Shown piece by piece: positions 10,919 through 25,051 of a DNA stretch of 64,000 nucleotides. Origin of the DNA: Dichotomocladium elegans (lineage: Eukaryota; Mucoromycota; Mucoromycetes; Mucorales; Lichtheimiaceae); NCBI GenBank assembly GCA_025716815.1, contig JAIXMN010000003.1, positions 930,001-994,000 on the forward strand, read 5' to 3'. Each line of letters begins with the position of its first letter. Position 1 is the first letter of the stretch. The notes below the pieces were generated by a model. That model did not search any database. It saw only the letters and a list, made by a program, of their open reading frames with translations, and was not told where the DNA came from. Both the position numbers and the translations under genes were made by a program.

Positions 10919-13900
10919 TCACTGTTCCTTCAAAAAGCTCTTTTTTCTGGCGCGCTCAGCAACAACACCCACTCCCGGGAATGACGAGAACGAGGCCTCA
11001 TCAACAGTCTCGCCACCTTTTTTTTTCTCGTCCTGGAGCTCCTTTTCCTCTTTCCGTTTCTGATCCATCACCTGCTGCTGCATCTTCGCACCGTCCGTGA
11101 GCCCCACCGCCCCGACCAAATCGTGTCTTGTCACCTGGACAGCTGGCTTTTCGCCACCAGCTTTCGGCGCATAGCGGCGCAGCGCGCTAAGCTCCTCCAT
11201 CAAGGTCTCATATCGGAAACGGATCCGGATATCCGGCACATTGGTCTTCTTCATGTCGTTGGCCTCCACGCCACGGAGATACCACTGATGGCCAATCCAG
11301 TGCTTCTTGATCCGACTTTCCCACCCACTCTGGATCACCGAGTTTCGTGCCAGTTCGCACATGTCCGTTGCCGACAACTTCCAGATCTATAACACGCCTT
11401 TTGTAAGCAAGCGAACCGGCTTAGTGTGTGTATTTACGTTACCTGCGCAGCCACGCTGTACTCTTCAATGAGAGGTTCCTTCGTAAAATGGAACTGGAGC
11501 GGATCGTCGGTGGACAGCGAAATGTTGAGGCCACGCTGGAAGAACTGTGGGAGCGGATTGCGCTCGTAGGTCAAGAACAGCGCATTGTTCGACAAGGGTG
11601 ACATTGCAATGCCGATCTGCGCAAGATAGTAGAGGTATTGCAATGCAGGAACTTTGCGCAGAAGAATTCCATGACTGATGCCAAAAGCTGACAGGAATGC
11701 AGAAGTCAGATGCTCTGTATCACCCGCCTCACCACAATGCGGCCGCAGCACAAATGTGTCTACACACAGCGAAAGATTATCAGCGAGCAGGAACATGGGG
11801 AATCAAACACCGAGCCGCACTCACTGAATCCACGCAGTTTTCGCCAGCTGTTGAGAGAGCCAATATTGGTGTACATATAGTACAAATAATAATTGTACGG
11901 CGGATTGTGCTTGTTTGTCCAATCGCGTGGAAGTGGGAACTTCTTGTACACCCGCCGCTCGGGCTTAGATTCATCATCCACAGAATCAAAGCCGACGACG
12001 CGTTGCAAAAACACATGGAGTTCAGGATGAGTGCGAGGATCCTTCGTCACCTCGAAAAGCGGTTCAAATACATCTGTCACCCATCAAATCCTGTCAACTT
12101 GTCTCCCTTGAACGTTATCCAGGCTGCCTTTTTTATCTCATGCTTACTGCGTATAATGTCCTGGAAGCTCTCCACAGAGTTTGAGGCCTTGTAGATATTG
12201 TACAAGCGAGGAATTTGGATCAGCCAGCGCACATTGGCTGAAAAGAGTTTATTTTGAACAACCCATTTTGCAAGTTTGTCCCATTCTGTCTTCGATCTAA
12301 AACGGGGGTGGGTTATTTGATGAGGATATATTCACCTATGTCCTACTTGAAATGACATAATGCACATACCGTCCATAAATGGAAACACGGTACTCCACCA
12401 TTTGATACTTTGATGATTCCAGATCGGACACCACCTCTGGACAATAACGTTGCAGAAATTTCAGGGCACTGCATCCTTAATTATTCATACGCCATTTTTA
12501 CCTTTTGTAATCTCGGCAAGATAGCGTCCTTCAATGTAATTGTCGGTTTTCATGAAAATCTCACGAAGTCTGCTCTCGCCAATTGGATTGTACTTTAGGT
12601 TGAACTTATCAAAGCGATGGAACGAATCTTTATGTGCCTGTTGGGTCGGTTCCATGAGAGATCATCTGGATTAGCTTAGATAGGATGCTTACATGCATAT
12701 CTAATGTGTCAATGCTGAGGTCGTACGCGGTCAGATCCAAACTCTCAAACACGCCTGCCAGTGTCAGTTCCTGGCCATCTCTAAAAATGACAACGTCCTA
12801 AAAATATAATTCAGCGGACGAAGGATTAGCTTTCTCACGCGATGACCCCGTGGGTCGCATACATTCGGTGACTTCTTCATTTTAGACTTGATGAAGCGCA
12901 ACAAGTGCTTTTGGTTCATGCAGCTAGAGTGATGAACGTGAGTGTCGACCTTGCGAACATTATAAAAATCTCTGTGCGGCACACGCTAGATTCAAGCATT
13001 AGGATGACGCAGGAATAGCTCGCGTATTGCACCTGCCTTTGAATCAGCAAGTTCCTCGAATTCATTCAGTAAAATATAAGTCTGCCATTTGCTGTCGAGG
13101 TAACGGAGTCTCCGGAACGCAAAGCTCTTTGTCGGGCCATCACTTTTTACAGGGTTTAGATATCACAATTATTTCTGGTACGTCTTTTCCTTTTGCTGAC
13201 CTGATCGCATTCAACACATAGTCCATATCCTGGAAATACTCCTTTCGCGTGGGCATAGGATGGATAGCTTTCTTGTTCTTCTTATCTGCATATACGTGTG
13301 TGTGATTGAGTAAGAGATTTAGTAGCGGTCTTGTCTTGCAATCGTTACCATCCTCTGTTTGGTATACTTCATAAAAGCCTTCGTGGCCAACACCAAACGT
13401 ATACTAATACAAAAGAGCATCAGCCTGGTATGACAAGCAAGACGTATGTTTTGCGTTACCTCATGATCCCCAGGAATGTCGCAATCTTCCCATACAAAAT
13501 CGGCTCCCACCGCAGCCACCGGATCGGCCTCACGCTGCTTTTCCTTTTCCTTTCTAAGCGCAAGCTCATCGGGGGACGGGAGCGGCCATGAAGGCGGTGG
13601 AGGGGGCGGGTAGATCTTCCATTCATCGCTGTTCCTCGGATCATCCTCCAGACGCTGGAACGACAATCGCATGTACTTTTCTCGCAAATTGAGACAATTC
13701 TGCAAGGTCTGGTACAGTTCTCTGAGTTCGGAGATGACCGCATCGCCTTGTATAAATTAGAGATATTTGAATCCGATCAGATCTGTTGTCAAGACGCAAA
13801 CGACCATAGTTCGTTCTCTTTTTTTGCTACTCTTTGCTTTTACCATGTGAGTCCGTTTTTGCGTTTCCGGCAGTCGGGCCTGGCGTATGAATATGATCCG

Positions 13901-14245
13901 CCAAGTGATATATGACCTCACTCTCCGCGGCTTCTCTGAGAGAAGGCGAAGGCAAACCGTCCTCGTCGTCCTCGTCGTCCACCTCAGCTTTATCGCGCTG
14001 AACGGGCGGAACCGTGTCATTTCCATGATCCCCATTCTGGGCGTGCGAAATATGCTGGCCCAAGTACTTGCTGTCATGCTGCGAGGCATATGTTGTTAGC
14101 CATTCCACCGATAAAAAGAAAAGTAAACAAGACAACTGACATTGTGGATTGACATTTGGTGGTGGTACTCGAAGAAAGGTGTATGATCATCGTCCACCGG
14201 GCTGGCTGTCCTTGAGGATTCTGTGCCTTGGTTGGAATCTGTCAT
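10919..14245 (-). CDS. AMD1: AMP deaminase
   Basis: Deaminates AMP to IMP in the purine nucleotide cycle. Fourteen exons: 14245-14141, 14078-13844, 13746-13460, 13403-13349, 13285-13201, 13142-13037, 12985-12863, 12797-12693, 12637-12502, 12436-12370, 12296-12148, 12073-11825, 11759-11443 and 11386-10919. They give 828 residues, close to the fungal enzyme. The metal-binding motif is visible as [15 protein letters not shown]. The catalytic core shows [16 protein letters not shown] and [19 protein letters not shown]. The N-terminal 150 residues are acidic and poorly conserved, as usual. The intron 13036-12986 appears to start with GC rather than GT, because only AAG|GC keeps the conserved [11 protein letters not shown] in frame. 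The start exon ([11 protein letters not shown]) is the only in-frame ATG that splices well, so the extreme N-terminus is less certain than the core. Confidence 0.93.
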
Positions 14246-14441
14246 TATACCAGAAGAGAAGGGTGAAAAATGCGGAAATGCAGAAGGTCGCGGGAAAAAT
14301 TGCCTTTCTCATACTTTATTTTGGTATGTGAGGCGTCATCGCTCTTTTTCATTTTTACCCTATAGTGTGTTGTTTGTACCATCTATTTTAAAGATAACAG
14401 GTACTATCATGTGGTAGCTGATAATGAGATTTTGACTTTAT

Positions 14442-16048
14442 TCATTGACCCGCGGGAGTGCTACTGCTTGAGGCGGTGACGGTCGTAGTGGTGGCTGGTC
14501 GGTCATCATCGTGGGAGCCGCCCCCGCCGCCCGTACCCTACGCAAAATGAGGGTTGTGAGTGGAAGAAAATTTGAGAGACATGCATTGCTTACTGGGTGG
14601 CCAAAGCCAAACCACCACACGAGAATGGCAATCATAACGCATATCGCAATGGTGAGGAAAAAACAGATCCATTTTTTCTGGTTTTGGAGAGATGAGTGGG
14701 GCTCGTCCTCATGCGGCATCTCACTACCACCACCACCACCCCGCAAACATAAGCCATGTGTAACATACATGTCGCGTAGCTCGCGCATAGTGAATGGCTC
14801 GATCGAGCATTGTGTTTCCTTCCTTGATATTGGCTGCCGTTGTTTCTACATGCTGTTCGGCTTGATTCAACATTTCGCCCTGCTGCTCAACGAGCAAGGA
14901 CATGTCTTGAAAAAGTTGATGGAGTTCCTACGAGAGCGGAAGAGTCAGGATCCACTGCTGTCGGTGATACGATGTCTGATATCGCATTCATACCAAGATC
15001 GTTCTTTCCATACGGCGAATATCATCGTGCCTGGTTTGCACCTCAGAAAGTACCGCACGGGCTTGGCTTGTGCGACATGCATGCATCAACTGCATTTGGG
15101 TTAGAATAAGGTTGCGATCGAGCGCATAATGGGAGAGGGGGGTAGCAGGATTCCGTACCGATTGCGAGAAGATCTGAGACGTGTCGTCCGAGTCAATGAA
15201 CTGATCCACCTCCGCTTGTGTTGCTTCCGGCTTGACTATATGGTGCGCAAAGAAGGGGATGAGCACTGATGCCTGAAATAAGGGAAGACCTTTTTTTTTT
15301 GTAATATACCAATTTTGATCTGTCTTTCTACGCGCTGCCGATACTTCTGGTCGCATGTTCTCTCCACATCCTGGTAACGTTGTATAGTTTCCAGAAACCG
15401 TTTCCTTAACGCCATTGCCTGCAATGCATATGAGTTTTCCGTGATGCGTTCAACTTTGGTTTACATCCACCATCTCTTTCACTCTACCTGAGATCGACGC
15501 ATCTGTGCGTCCGAGGTTTTTCCTAGCTGTGCATTTGACAGCTCGAGCGCTAGAAGCATATCAGTTTTTTTTTTTGTTTTTTGCTTTTCAAAAGTCAACC
15601 CTACCTTTAATTCCGTCTCTGATCTCCAGGTTACGCCTCTGCGTTTCGCCCTTGATGGCATTTAAATCTCTTGAAATTTCCCGTGATCGTTGGTCGTTAA
15701 ATGATGCCAGCGCCGACGTATGAAGGCGTTCTATTTTATCTACATTGTCACTCACGATCCCGATCTCGCCCTTGAGGTAATCGACCTAAGATTCATCAAG
15801 AGATATGAGTCCAATGGACGGGAGGATCTAGAAGGCAGAAGGCAGAAAACCTCATGAAAGTAATCGTCGAGTGAGTCTAAGCGAGGAGGTGTTCGTTGCA
15901 CCGGTCTCATTTCATATCCACGATTGTCATTTATCCGCAGATCCGTCTCTGTTGGGAACGAGGAGGCGGATGGTGGTGAGCGGGATCGACCCAAGAAACC
16001 TGCAGGTGTCCGACGAGGACCAAAGCTTTCTTCACTGTTATTGTTCAT
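14442..16048 (-). CDS. Syntaxin-family t-SNARE (copy A)
   Basis: Plasma-membrane-type Qa-SNARE for exocytosis (Sso/syntaxin-1 group inferred). Nine exons: 16048-15851, 15785-15605, 15549-15488, 15418-15310, 15235-15159, 15089-14994, 14927-14769, 14719-14594 and 14537-14442, giving 367 residues. An Habc-like helical region (IGIVSDNVDKIERLHTSAL) is followed by the SNARE motif (ELHQLFQDMSLLVEQQGEML through EGNTMLDRAIHYARATR) and a membrane anchor (FFLTIAICVMIAILVWWFGF). After the anchor comes an unusual Gly/Ser/Thr-rich lumenal or extracellular tail of about 30 residues. ATG at 16048 directly follows an acceptor-like TTAG, so a short upstream exon beginning at 16117 is possible. The acceptor of the anchor exon (GAG|ATG) was chosen by phase and is weak. 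Copy B lies at 26102-27893. Confidence 0.88.
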
Positions 16049-16117
16049 CCTAACGTGTGAGAATGGCATTCCCTTCCACCGAAAGAACATACACGGATTT
16101 GCATCCTTACTTTTCAT

Positions 16118-17470
16118 TGCTCGCCTATGAAGCCATTTTGGTTGTCAATTTCCATTTGTTTGTTATCATTCCGCGAAAAAAAAAAAAAAACAAATAGATC
16201 AACTTGCTCGTAGTTCAGCTGTTCGATCTCTGCTGAAAGAATAATCCATGGCCGTGTCAGGAGGGTTCAGAGGGAAAGAGAAAAGGAAATAGAAAAGGCA
16301 ATTAAGCATGTACCCTTCTACCTAACAACAGGGGGGGAGGGTAGAGCACCGGGAATTGTTGTGCAAAGGTCTCAGTTAAGATACGATTTCACCGGCTCCA
16401 TTATTCTCGCTCTTCTGCCCGAATGCCCATACACGCACATATCAATGGGATAGACAATGTCCAAGCACACGAGTCGCGACATATCAAATGCCCAGAATAC
16501 AGAGATATCAACCGGTGTCGTTTCTTGATCATACATTCATGCGGGTAAAGACGTGTATCTGGAGCGTGTGTAGATGGTTTGTATGCTCTACGGATGACGT
16601 ACAAGTAACTGGAGGCACCTGTCCTCTCCTGCGGTTTCGATCTATGATACGAATGAAATTGATGAAGCTGAAACAAACCCAAATTTTCCCCGACACAAAA
16701 AACTGTCTCCCAAGTGCATTCATCGTAGACTCTGTGCTAGTGATAGATGGCGTAGCGTAAGCATGGGTTTGATCTATATATATCATAGGTCCGGTGCGGG
16801 TGAGTTATCCATTGTCTCCAGTTATCACCAGCATACCCAAGCCGTTGACCGCTCATGTTTGCTTGGTGATAGTGGCAAACGTCGTATCATAAGGCGGGGC
16901 ATCTTGGCATCAGCCGTCAGTCACTGTGTCCTTGGAGGTCTTATTGATAGCTGGTGCTACCATGGAACCGCCAAGATCCATGTATCTTTAATATGATGAC
17001 TTTAGAGATGAACTTGAGAATGTATCGTACGACGAGGTTGAAGCGTCATGATCCTGGCAGATGTGGGGACATTCGCCTTCTTACTTCTCTTTCTTATACT
17101 GTCTTCTCTGTCTCAGGCTAAATATCTAGTTGAGGTTGTACTCCGTAAAAGGTGCTCGAGTATCTGTGCCATAGATCTGTCATCTCTTTACTCAAAGTCG
17201 CTGTTGACTTCCATCCTCTCTGCATTTGTTCGACAAGTACAGTGATAAGCTCATCGCCGCCCTACAGAGCATGTATGCATATGTGTCGCCTTCGTGGATC
17301 AACCAAATTTTCTGAAACCCAAGCATATTTTTTTTACTATAGAGAATAAAACTATACAATTCATAGACAATCGCTTAGAAGAGAGGGGTGTGTATATATA
17401 CTATTAAGATGTGCAAAAGGGAGAACGAACAGAAGCCAACTTCTAACCTGCGCGCTTTTCTTGTTTTGTT
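16118..17470. other. Intergenic region
   Basis: About 1.35 kb between syntaxin A and the haem-synthesis gene, with scattered homopolymer runs (poly-A near 16178). Several short open frames overlap in both strands, but none has recognisable similarity or splice support. Confidence 0.5.
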
Positions 17471-19290
<1,820 letters not shown>

Positions 19291-20636
19291 TCAGGTATAC
19301 TGAGGAGGCGGATGGGGAGGAGACGATGGAGGGGATGACGGATGGGGGTAATCAAGGTGTTCTGCGTCCTGTGCATCCGGTGCACCAAACAGCATGATAG
19401 TATTACGGGTGTCACCATAGGCTGGTGGCGGAAGTAATGTGCCTTGTTTGGGTGCAAGTGCAGCTTCTCGCATGTTGGCTTTTTTCCATGAATTGCCCGT
19501 TTTTGTCACTCAGCGAGAAAGCAAAAAATGGATATTGGTTGAGACTTACCGGGAGAAAACAGGAATTCTTGCTGGCCAAAGTTGACCGACACTTGACATG
19601 GCCCGGCCGCACCCACGGCAGGGTAGACCGGGAACCTAAATCCTATAGATGCCTTGCCAAGATTCTGAACGATAAAATGAGATATAAGAATTACTCAGTT
19701 TTAATTATCCAACCTTTCCGTTCCGTGTAAAGAAGACAGTACTCGTGTTGGACAGGTATCCAACGCCTATGACGTCTCCTTCTTTATAGGATGGACCATA
19801 AGGTCGGCCGACAAGGGGATCGCTTGCATGGACAGCACCTGTATGAGAGTGATAGGCAACTGAGTGTCGATGCCAGCCTTTTTTGAAACAAAGGAAACCA
19901 GGAAAGGAATTAGCTGCCATGTCGCTATGGACTCTTTTTTTTTCCTGACCTGGTAACCTCCATTGCGGGTAGGGCTTAGTCGCAAGACCAATGGCAAGCC
20001 GGTCTTGCTCGTGCAACTGCAGAATCTTGACTTCCCAATAGACAAATTCTTGTCTGGGGATGGGCAGATTGGCCAATACACACCCCTGTCCCTGACAAAA
20101 AATTATCGTCGTCCGGTCCATCACGGCCGCGTTGGAGTCGTCGTCAGTATCTGCCATCCTCTCATTCTCGACGAACGTCCATGCTGCTACGCCACGTTCC
20201 TGTACGATTGATTGTGCAGACACGTCTATCCATTGTGTCGATTTGGGCGGAAACCTGGCCTGCCAGGCTAACATACAAAGAAACATTGACCTTTTTCATT
20301 AGTGCTGCGCAGAATAAATAAAAGAAAGCGAGCGAACGAGCGCGAGGTGTCCCGCGCGTGGAGACCAGGTGTCGCCTCTGCCGACGTCTCTCCCTTTTTC
20401 TCTCTCTCCCATGAAACGTTACCGGTGACTTGTTCTAAATCTTGGCGTGAATCAACGTTTATGCTAATACCTTCGAGTGGCTGCCATTCATCTCGACTTC
20501 GAGCGGGGGTGGTGGGGTCCAGGTTACTTTTTCGAGCAGATCGCCGAAAAAGTCGAATGCCAAGACAGCATATTATGGCAGCAATAATTACAAGGCACAC
20601 GACTACGACAGCGTAAAATCCTTCGTAGTTGACCAT
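19291..20636 (-). CDS. Ssh4/Ear1-like membrane-anchored Rsp5 adaptor with SPRY domain
   Basis: Likely recruits the HECT ubiquitin ligase Rsp5 to cargo on endosomes or the vacuole, as Ssh4 and Ear1 do in yeast. Five exons: 20636-20423, 20267-19950, 19877-19714, 19664-19550 and 19478-19291, giving 332 residues. One N-terminal membrane segment (FYAVVVVCLVIIAAIICCLG) is followed by a basic stop-transfer (RLFRRSARK). A SPRY/B30.2 domain comes next (FVYWEVKILQLHEQDRLAIG, DVIGVGYLSNTSTVFFTRNG). The C-terminal tail is Pro-rich and carries two PY motifs, PPAY and PPQY, the latter three residues from the end. PPxY motifs bind the WW domains of Rsp5. The domain order matches the Ssh4 family exactly. It is a substrate adaptor by inference, and its cargo is unknown. 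Confidence 0.9.
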
Positions 20637-21268
20637 GAGTACCGATTAAAGGACGCACTCGAACAAAAAATAGAGAGAGGGGAGGGGAGGGGAAGGAAGA
20701 GAGAGAGAACGGGTAGGTAGTCCGAAAAGCGCTTCACCACCGCATATCACCCATTCACTAAAAAAAAAAATAGTGCACTTATTAGATGTCCCAAAAAGGA
20801 TATCTTCCTTGGAAGGCAGTAATAAATCGGCTGCTTTCCGCTGACATCTTTTTCTTTATGAGGGCCTTTTTACCAAAAAAAGAGAATATACAGTCTAGAC
20901 AGGTCACGACGTCTTTCAGTCCTCTTCACAAAACCACAGACAGTAGGACTAGATTGCACAGTGATGAGAAGATGAGAATATTGAAATCAGGTTAGATTCT
21001 GCCGCAGTGATCCTTTCTTTCTTATCCGTGGGTTCATTGGAGGTGCCTGGCTTGTGTCTAGGAATTATTTGCAAAAGCGTCTGCATCACGCGTGGATGGA
21101 TGCCATGCTGAACAGAGACGCTTGTATCGATGAACATGCGGGCGAATTGAGAATCGCAAAAGGTTGAGTCTCTTGCTACGCTGACTCACTCACATTACTT
21201 GGATAGGGGCATTGCGAGCTTTTTTCCTCCTTCCTGTAAGCGTTATAACCCGATCCATACGGGGTAAA
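20637..21268. other. Intergenic region
   Basis: About 630 nt between the start of the Ssh4-like gene and the stop of the phosphotransferase gene. A minus-strand frame just beyond the phosphotransferase stop looks mildly coding (see findings), but no gene is supported. Confidence 0.45.
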
Positions 21269-22861
21269 TCAAACTCGAAGACAATGTTTATTAAGGTAGG
21301 TGCAAATCTCGTTGATCACTCCGCGGGCAAGACCGGCGTATAAAAATGTAGATACTGTTAAAAGAGAGATCAGGATTCGGGGCTTACTGATGGCCAAGGC
21401 ACTAGCAGTGAAGATAGAAGACGAAGCAAGTTAGCTTTGCTTGAATGAAGCAGCATTCTCTCCTTACCCGTCAGTGGTAACATCAAGGTATGCAATAAGA
21501 CAGCCAGCAGTCAGCACCAGCAAGAATTGGAAGTTGTCTTTTGGGAACTGTAGTTTTGCTACATGGGCTGTGATCATAAGGCCGACTTGATGACCAAACA
21601 AAAGGCCCAAATGCGGGATGAAAATCGGCAGGTGATCTGTCACGACCGTTGGCCATAATTTTAGCCAGATCACAGTAACCAGAACGAAGTAGACGAAAGG
21701 CAACAAATCAGCTAGAGCTTTCAAAATAGATCTGTCATTGTACGAGAACTCCGTCGGTCTATACTTGACGACGACTACGTTTTTGATCCTATAAACATGT
21801 GAGTGGCAAGAAAAGCGGCTTTGTTTCTTTTCCTTACGCTGTCACAATATTGAAGAGTAGCACGGCTGCACCGATGATAATCAATGCGTGATTCAACTGA
21901 AGTCCACCGATGATGCGCTTTGACGGTTTATTGGACCAATCGGTGAGAGGAAAAACCTCGGCAATGCGTAATGTCCAAATTTCTGGCCCTGCATGTCAAA
22001 AAAGCAAACCTCTTTAACACTCGCGCTGGCTTTGTGCTCCTGCTACTTGTTTTCATTTACCAAAATAACCGGAGATCAAGTGAACCCCAACCAGCATTAA
22101 CACGCCTTCCACCGGCCCACTAAAGTAGCCTAGATAAAGCTGTCCGGTATGGAATTCTTCCCAAGTCGACATGTAAAAGTTTCCCAAGCTAGCAATGAGG
22201 GATACCACTGTCCACCAGCTCTGGCCGAGGTGTGCAGATGATGACCATGTCAGGACGCCCAACGTCGTGTTGAGTGCATCACATCCTATATAATGCATAC
22301 AATTAATCACGCGCGCTAGCGCTGTGGCCATGTGTCGTATTCACCATGGTCGAACAGTTCCCCCAGCGGTCCGGATTGACCTGTACGCCGAGCCTGTTTC
22401 CCGTCAATCGCATCCAAGGACTGATATATGAAGAGGCCAATACCAAAGCTATCCCCATAGGTTTGTAGAGTTACAGGTTAACAAAGCCCTGTCTTTCTTT
22501 GACTTTCCCCTCTCCCTGCATGCGCTTCTTGCTCAAACTCACCTCGTGTGCACCCATTTGGGGCAGGGACCAAGGTCCGGCGCGTAATAATAGAGGGTTG
22601 CAACATTGAGCATCACGCAAAGGAGGCCAATGAGTGTGATCATGTTTGGCCTGATCATTTGTGTCGAGATCTTGGTTAGAAAAAAAAAAGATGACATGTG
22701 TGACGGGAGGAAGAAGCACATTACGCGATCCATAGAGGGAAGAGCTTAACAAGTCCATTCCAATATCTTGAAAGTACATAGCGTGAAACGAGGGACTTGT
22801 CTACTCCACCGTACTTGTATTTATGTAAGTTTGGGAGTGAATCTTCAGGAATATAACGCAT
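21269..22861 (-). CDS. Choline/ethanolamine phosphotransferase (CDP-alcohol phosphatidyltransferase)
   Basis: Transfers phosphocholine or phosphoethanolamine from the CDP form to diacylglycerol, the last Kennedy-pathway step, in ER or Golgi membranes. Eight exons: 22861-22725, 22650-22543, 22448-22345, 22285-22061, 21988-21838, 21788-21468, 21401-21388 and 21354-21269, giving 381 residues. The full CDP-alcohol signature DGx2ARx8Gx3Dx3D is present as [20 protein letters not shown] followed by GCD. The N-terminus ([17 protein letters not shown]) is typical, and hydrophobic segments continue to the end. Exon 7 is only 14 nt. Whether the enzyme prefers choline or ethanolamine cannot be read from the sequence. 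It is transcribed divergently from PPIL2. Confidence 0.93.
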
Positions 22862-23182
22862 TGAAAAGGTAAGCGCTAACAATTTCCGACTCGCATACTT
22901 TTATCATGCAGCCTTTTCCGCCTAGTCTCGTCTGCAAAAATGCATCTAAGTGGGCGCCCCCCCCCAGCACGCTGTTTCATGGTAGTTTGACGCACAACGA
23001 AATAATTTGATATCACACGATTATCATACACTAGTCGTCTACCGTCTAAAAAAAATACCCATTGCCCCAAGATGGATAGCTCTGCTGCACCCAAACGTTT
23101 CAGATTTCTTGGTTACGATTCTCTGAGATTAAAAAAAAAAGTATTGGTGACATTCATCTCTTAACTATTCTTTTCTTTCGCA
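22862..23182. promoter_or_regulatory. Shared divergent promoter region
   Basis: About 320 nt separate the start codons of the phosphotransferase (-) and PPIL2 (+), so both promoters must lie here. A run of C at about 22960 and poly-A tracts are visible; no specific factor site is claimed. Confidence 0.5.
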
Positions 23183-24911
23183 ATGGGCAAGTGGACAGAT
23201 AAACTTTACATTACACATTCGGAATGGAGTGGCGAAGTCGGCCAACATTCGGCATCCTCTGGCATTACCGGTCGAACCAAAGGAGACAAGCTACGTCGTC
23301 TGCCATTCTATTGTTGCTCGCTCTCGCTGCAGCCTTTCGAGCACCCTGTTTGCACATCCGATGGAATTATATTCGATCTCGTGCATATTATACCTTACAT
23401 TAAAAAGTACGGCACCAACCCCGTGACTGGAGAGAAATTAGACACCAAGCATCTCATCAAACTCAACTTCTTCAAAAATGACAAGGATGAGTTTTACTGT
23501 CCCGTGACCTTCAAAGTGTTTTCCGATCATACTGCTATTGCTGCCATCAAAACCACCGGCAATGTTTTCGCTTACGAAACAATCGAGCGTCTCAACATTA
23601 AAGCAAAACACTGGAAGGATCTGCTGACCGATGAGCCATTCACTCGGAAAGATATCATAATGCTGCAAGATCCACATAATCTGGACAATCGCAACATGGC
23701 TAACTTCCAACATTTGAATAAAGATTTGAAAGTGGTCGATGCAGGTAAACACTTTGATATTCAACTTGTTCTGCCGCATATTCATCAAACGTTCGTTTTC
23801 GTAGTTGCGGAGAAAGCCCGCAGTCAACCCATTAATAACATCAATGTTGCGAATCTCGGATCTACTAGCAAAGTTCTAGCAAAGATTAGCAAGGTGGAAG
23901 AGCAGAAGACGGAGAATAAGTCAACAGAGACTGTTGCGCCCAAGAAGAACCAACCGTACAACGCTGCCCATTTTTCAACCGGTCGAGCTGCGGCGTCGTT
24001 CACCTCCACCGCTATGGATCGCGTTACGCTGAACGAGAGCGCCCTTATTGATGAAGATCAGTTCATGTACGATCGTATTAAGAAGAGCGGGTATGCCCGT
24101 ATTGTTACCAATTTCGGCAACATCAACCTAGAACTTTACTGCAACAAAGCACCTATGACTTGTCATAATTTCATTCTTTTGGCCAAGTCTGGTTATTACA
24201 ATAACTCTGTTTTTCACCGCAATATCAAGAATTTCATGGTAAGACATCCTTCAAAAAGAAAAATGGGAGAGAATCCTAAAGTGAAGACTGCTATATAGAT
24301 CCAAGGAGGCGATCCATCCGGCACGGGCCGCGGCGGCGAATCGTATTGGAAGCGACCTTTTAGAGATGAAATCAAACCCAATCTGTCTCATGATGACCGT
24401 GGAATCCTGAGTATGGCTAACAAGGGCAAAGATTCCAATGGCTCTCAATTGTAAGTTTTTCTTCCGTCTAAAAATCCCGCAAAACAGTTGGCTCATTGAT
24501 ATCTTCTCAAGCTTCCTCACGTACCGCCCGTGCAAACACCTTGATGGAAAGCACACGATTTTCGGGAGAGTTGTGGGTGGTTTGGATATCCTTAATCAGA
24601 TGGAAGCTGTACCTACCGACGACGGTGATCGGCCGGAGCGTGATATCCGCATTAAGGAAGTGTCGGTCTTTGTTGATCCCTTTGAGGAGTTTCAGTCGCG
24701 GCTAAAGCGGAAGTTGGAGCACGAAGCCAATGCGGAGGAGGAGGAGAGCGAGCGGAGGCGGAAACGGGAGAAGGATGACAGCATGGGGTGGTTTGGGCCC
24801 AACGTAGGTAGCAGCAAGAAAGCCGGTAGTGGAGGGATTGGGAAGTACCTTGCAAAGGACACCAAGAAAACCAGCGGGTCGGGCGGCTATGGAAATTTCA
24901 ATAACTTTTGA
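23183..24911 (+). CDS. U-box cyclophilin, PPIL2/Cyp8 type
   Basis: Nuclear peptidyl-prolyl isomerase with a U-box, linked to the spliceosome and to ubiquitination in other eukaryotes. Three exons, 23183-24238, 24299-24450 and 24512-24911, give 535 residues, close to the family length. The N-terminus [16 protein letters not shown] is characteristic. The U-box covers about residues 40-110 ([20 protein letters not shown]), followed by a second half-domain ([18 protein letters not shown]). The cyclophilin domain occupies about residues 290-490 ([53 protein letters not shown]). The tail is a charged [15 protein letters not shown] stretch ending FNNF. Isomerase activity is plausible but not proved by sequence. 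Confidence 0.94.
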
Positions 24912-25051
24912 TCGAGGGCGTAATAAAATGACTCAAAGAAAAACAAAACGGGGGGGGATATTTTTTAAATGAGCGCTTCTGCCCGCCTCAAAATTGTTCG
25001 CGTGTGGCATTTTCCCGGCTCAACTCTTCGTTTTCCCTCTTTCCCTGGACC

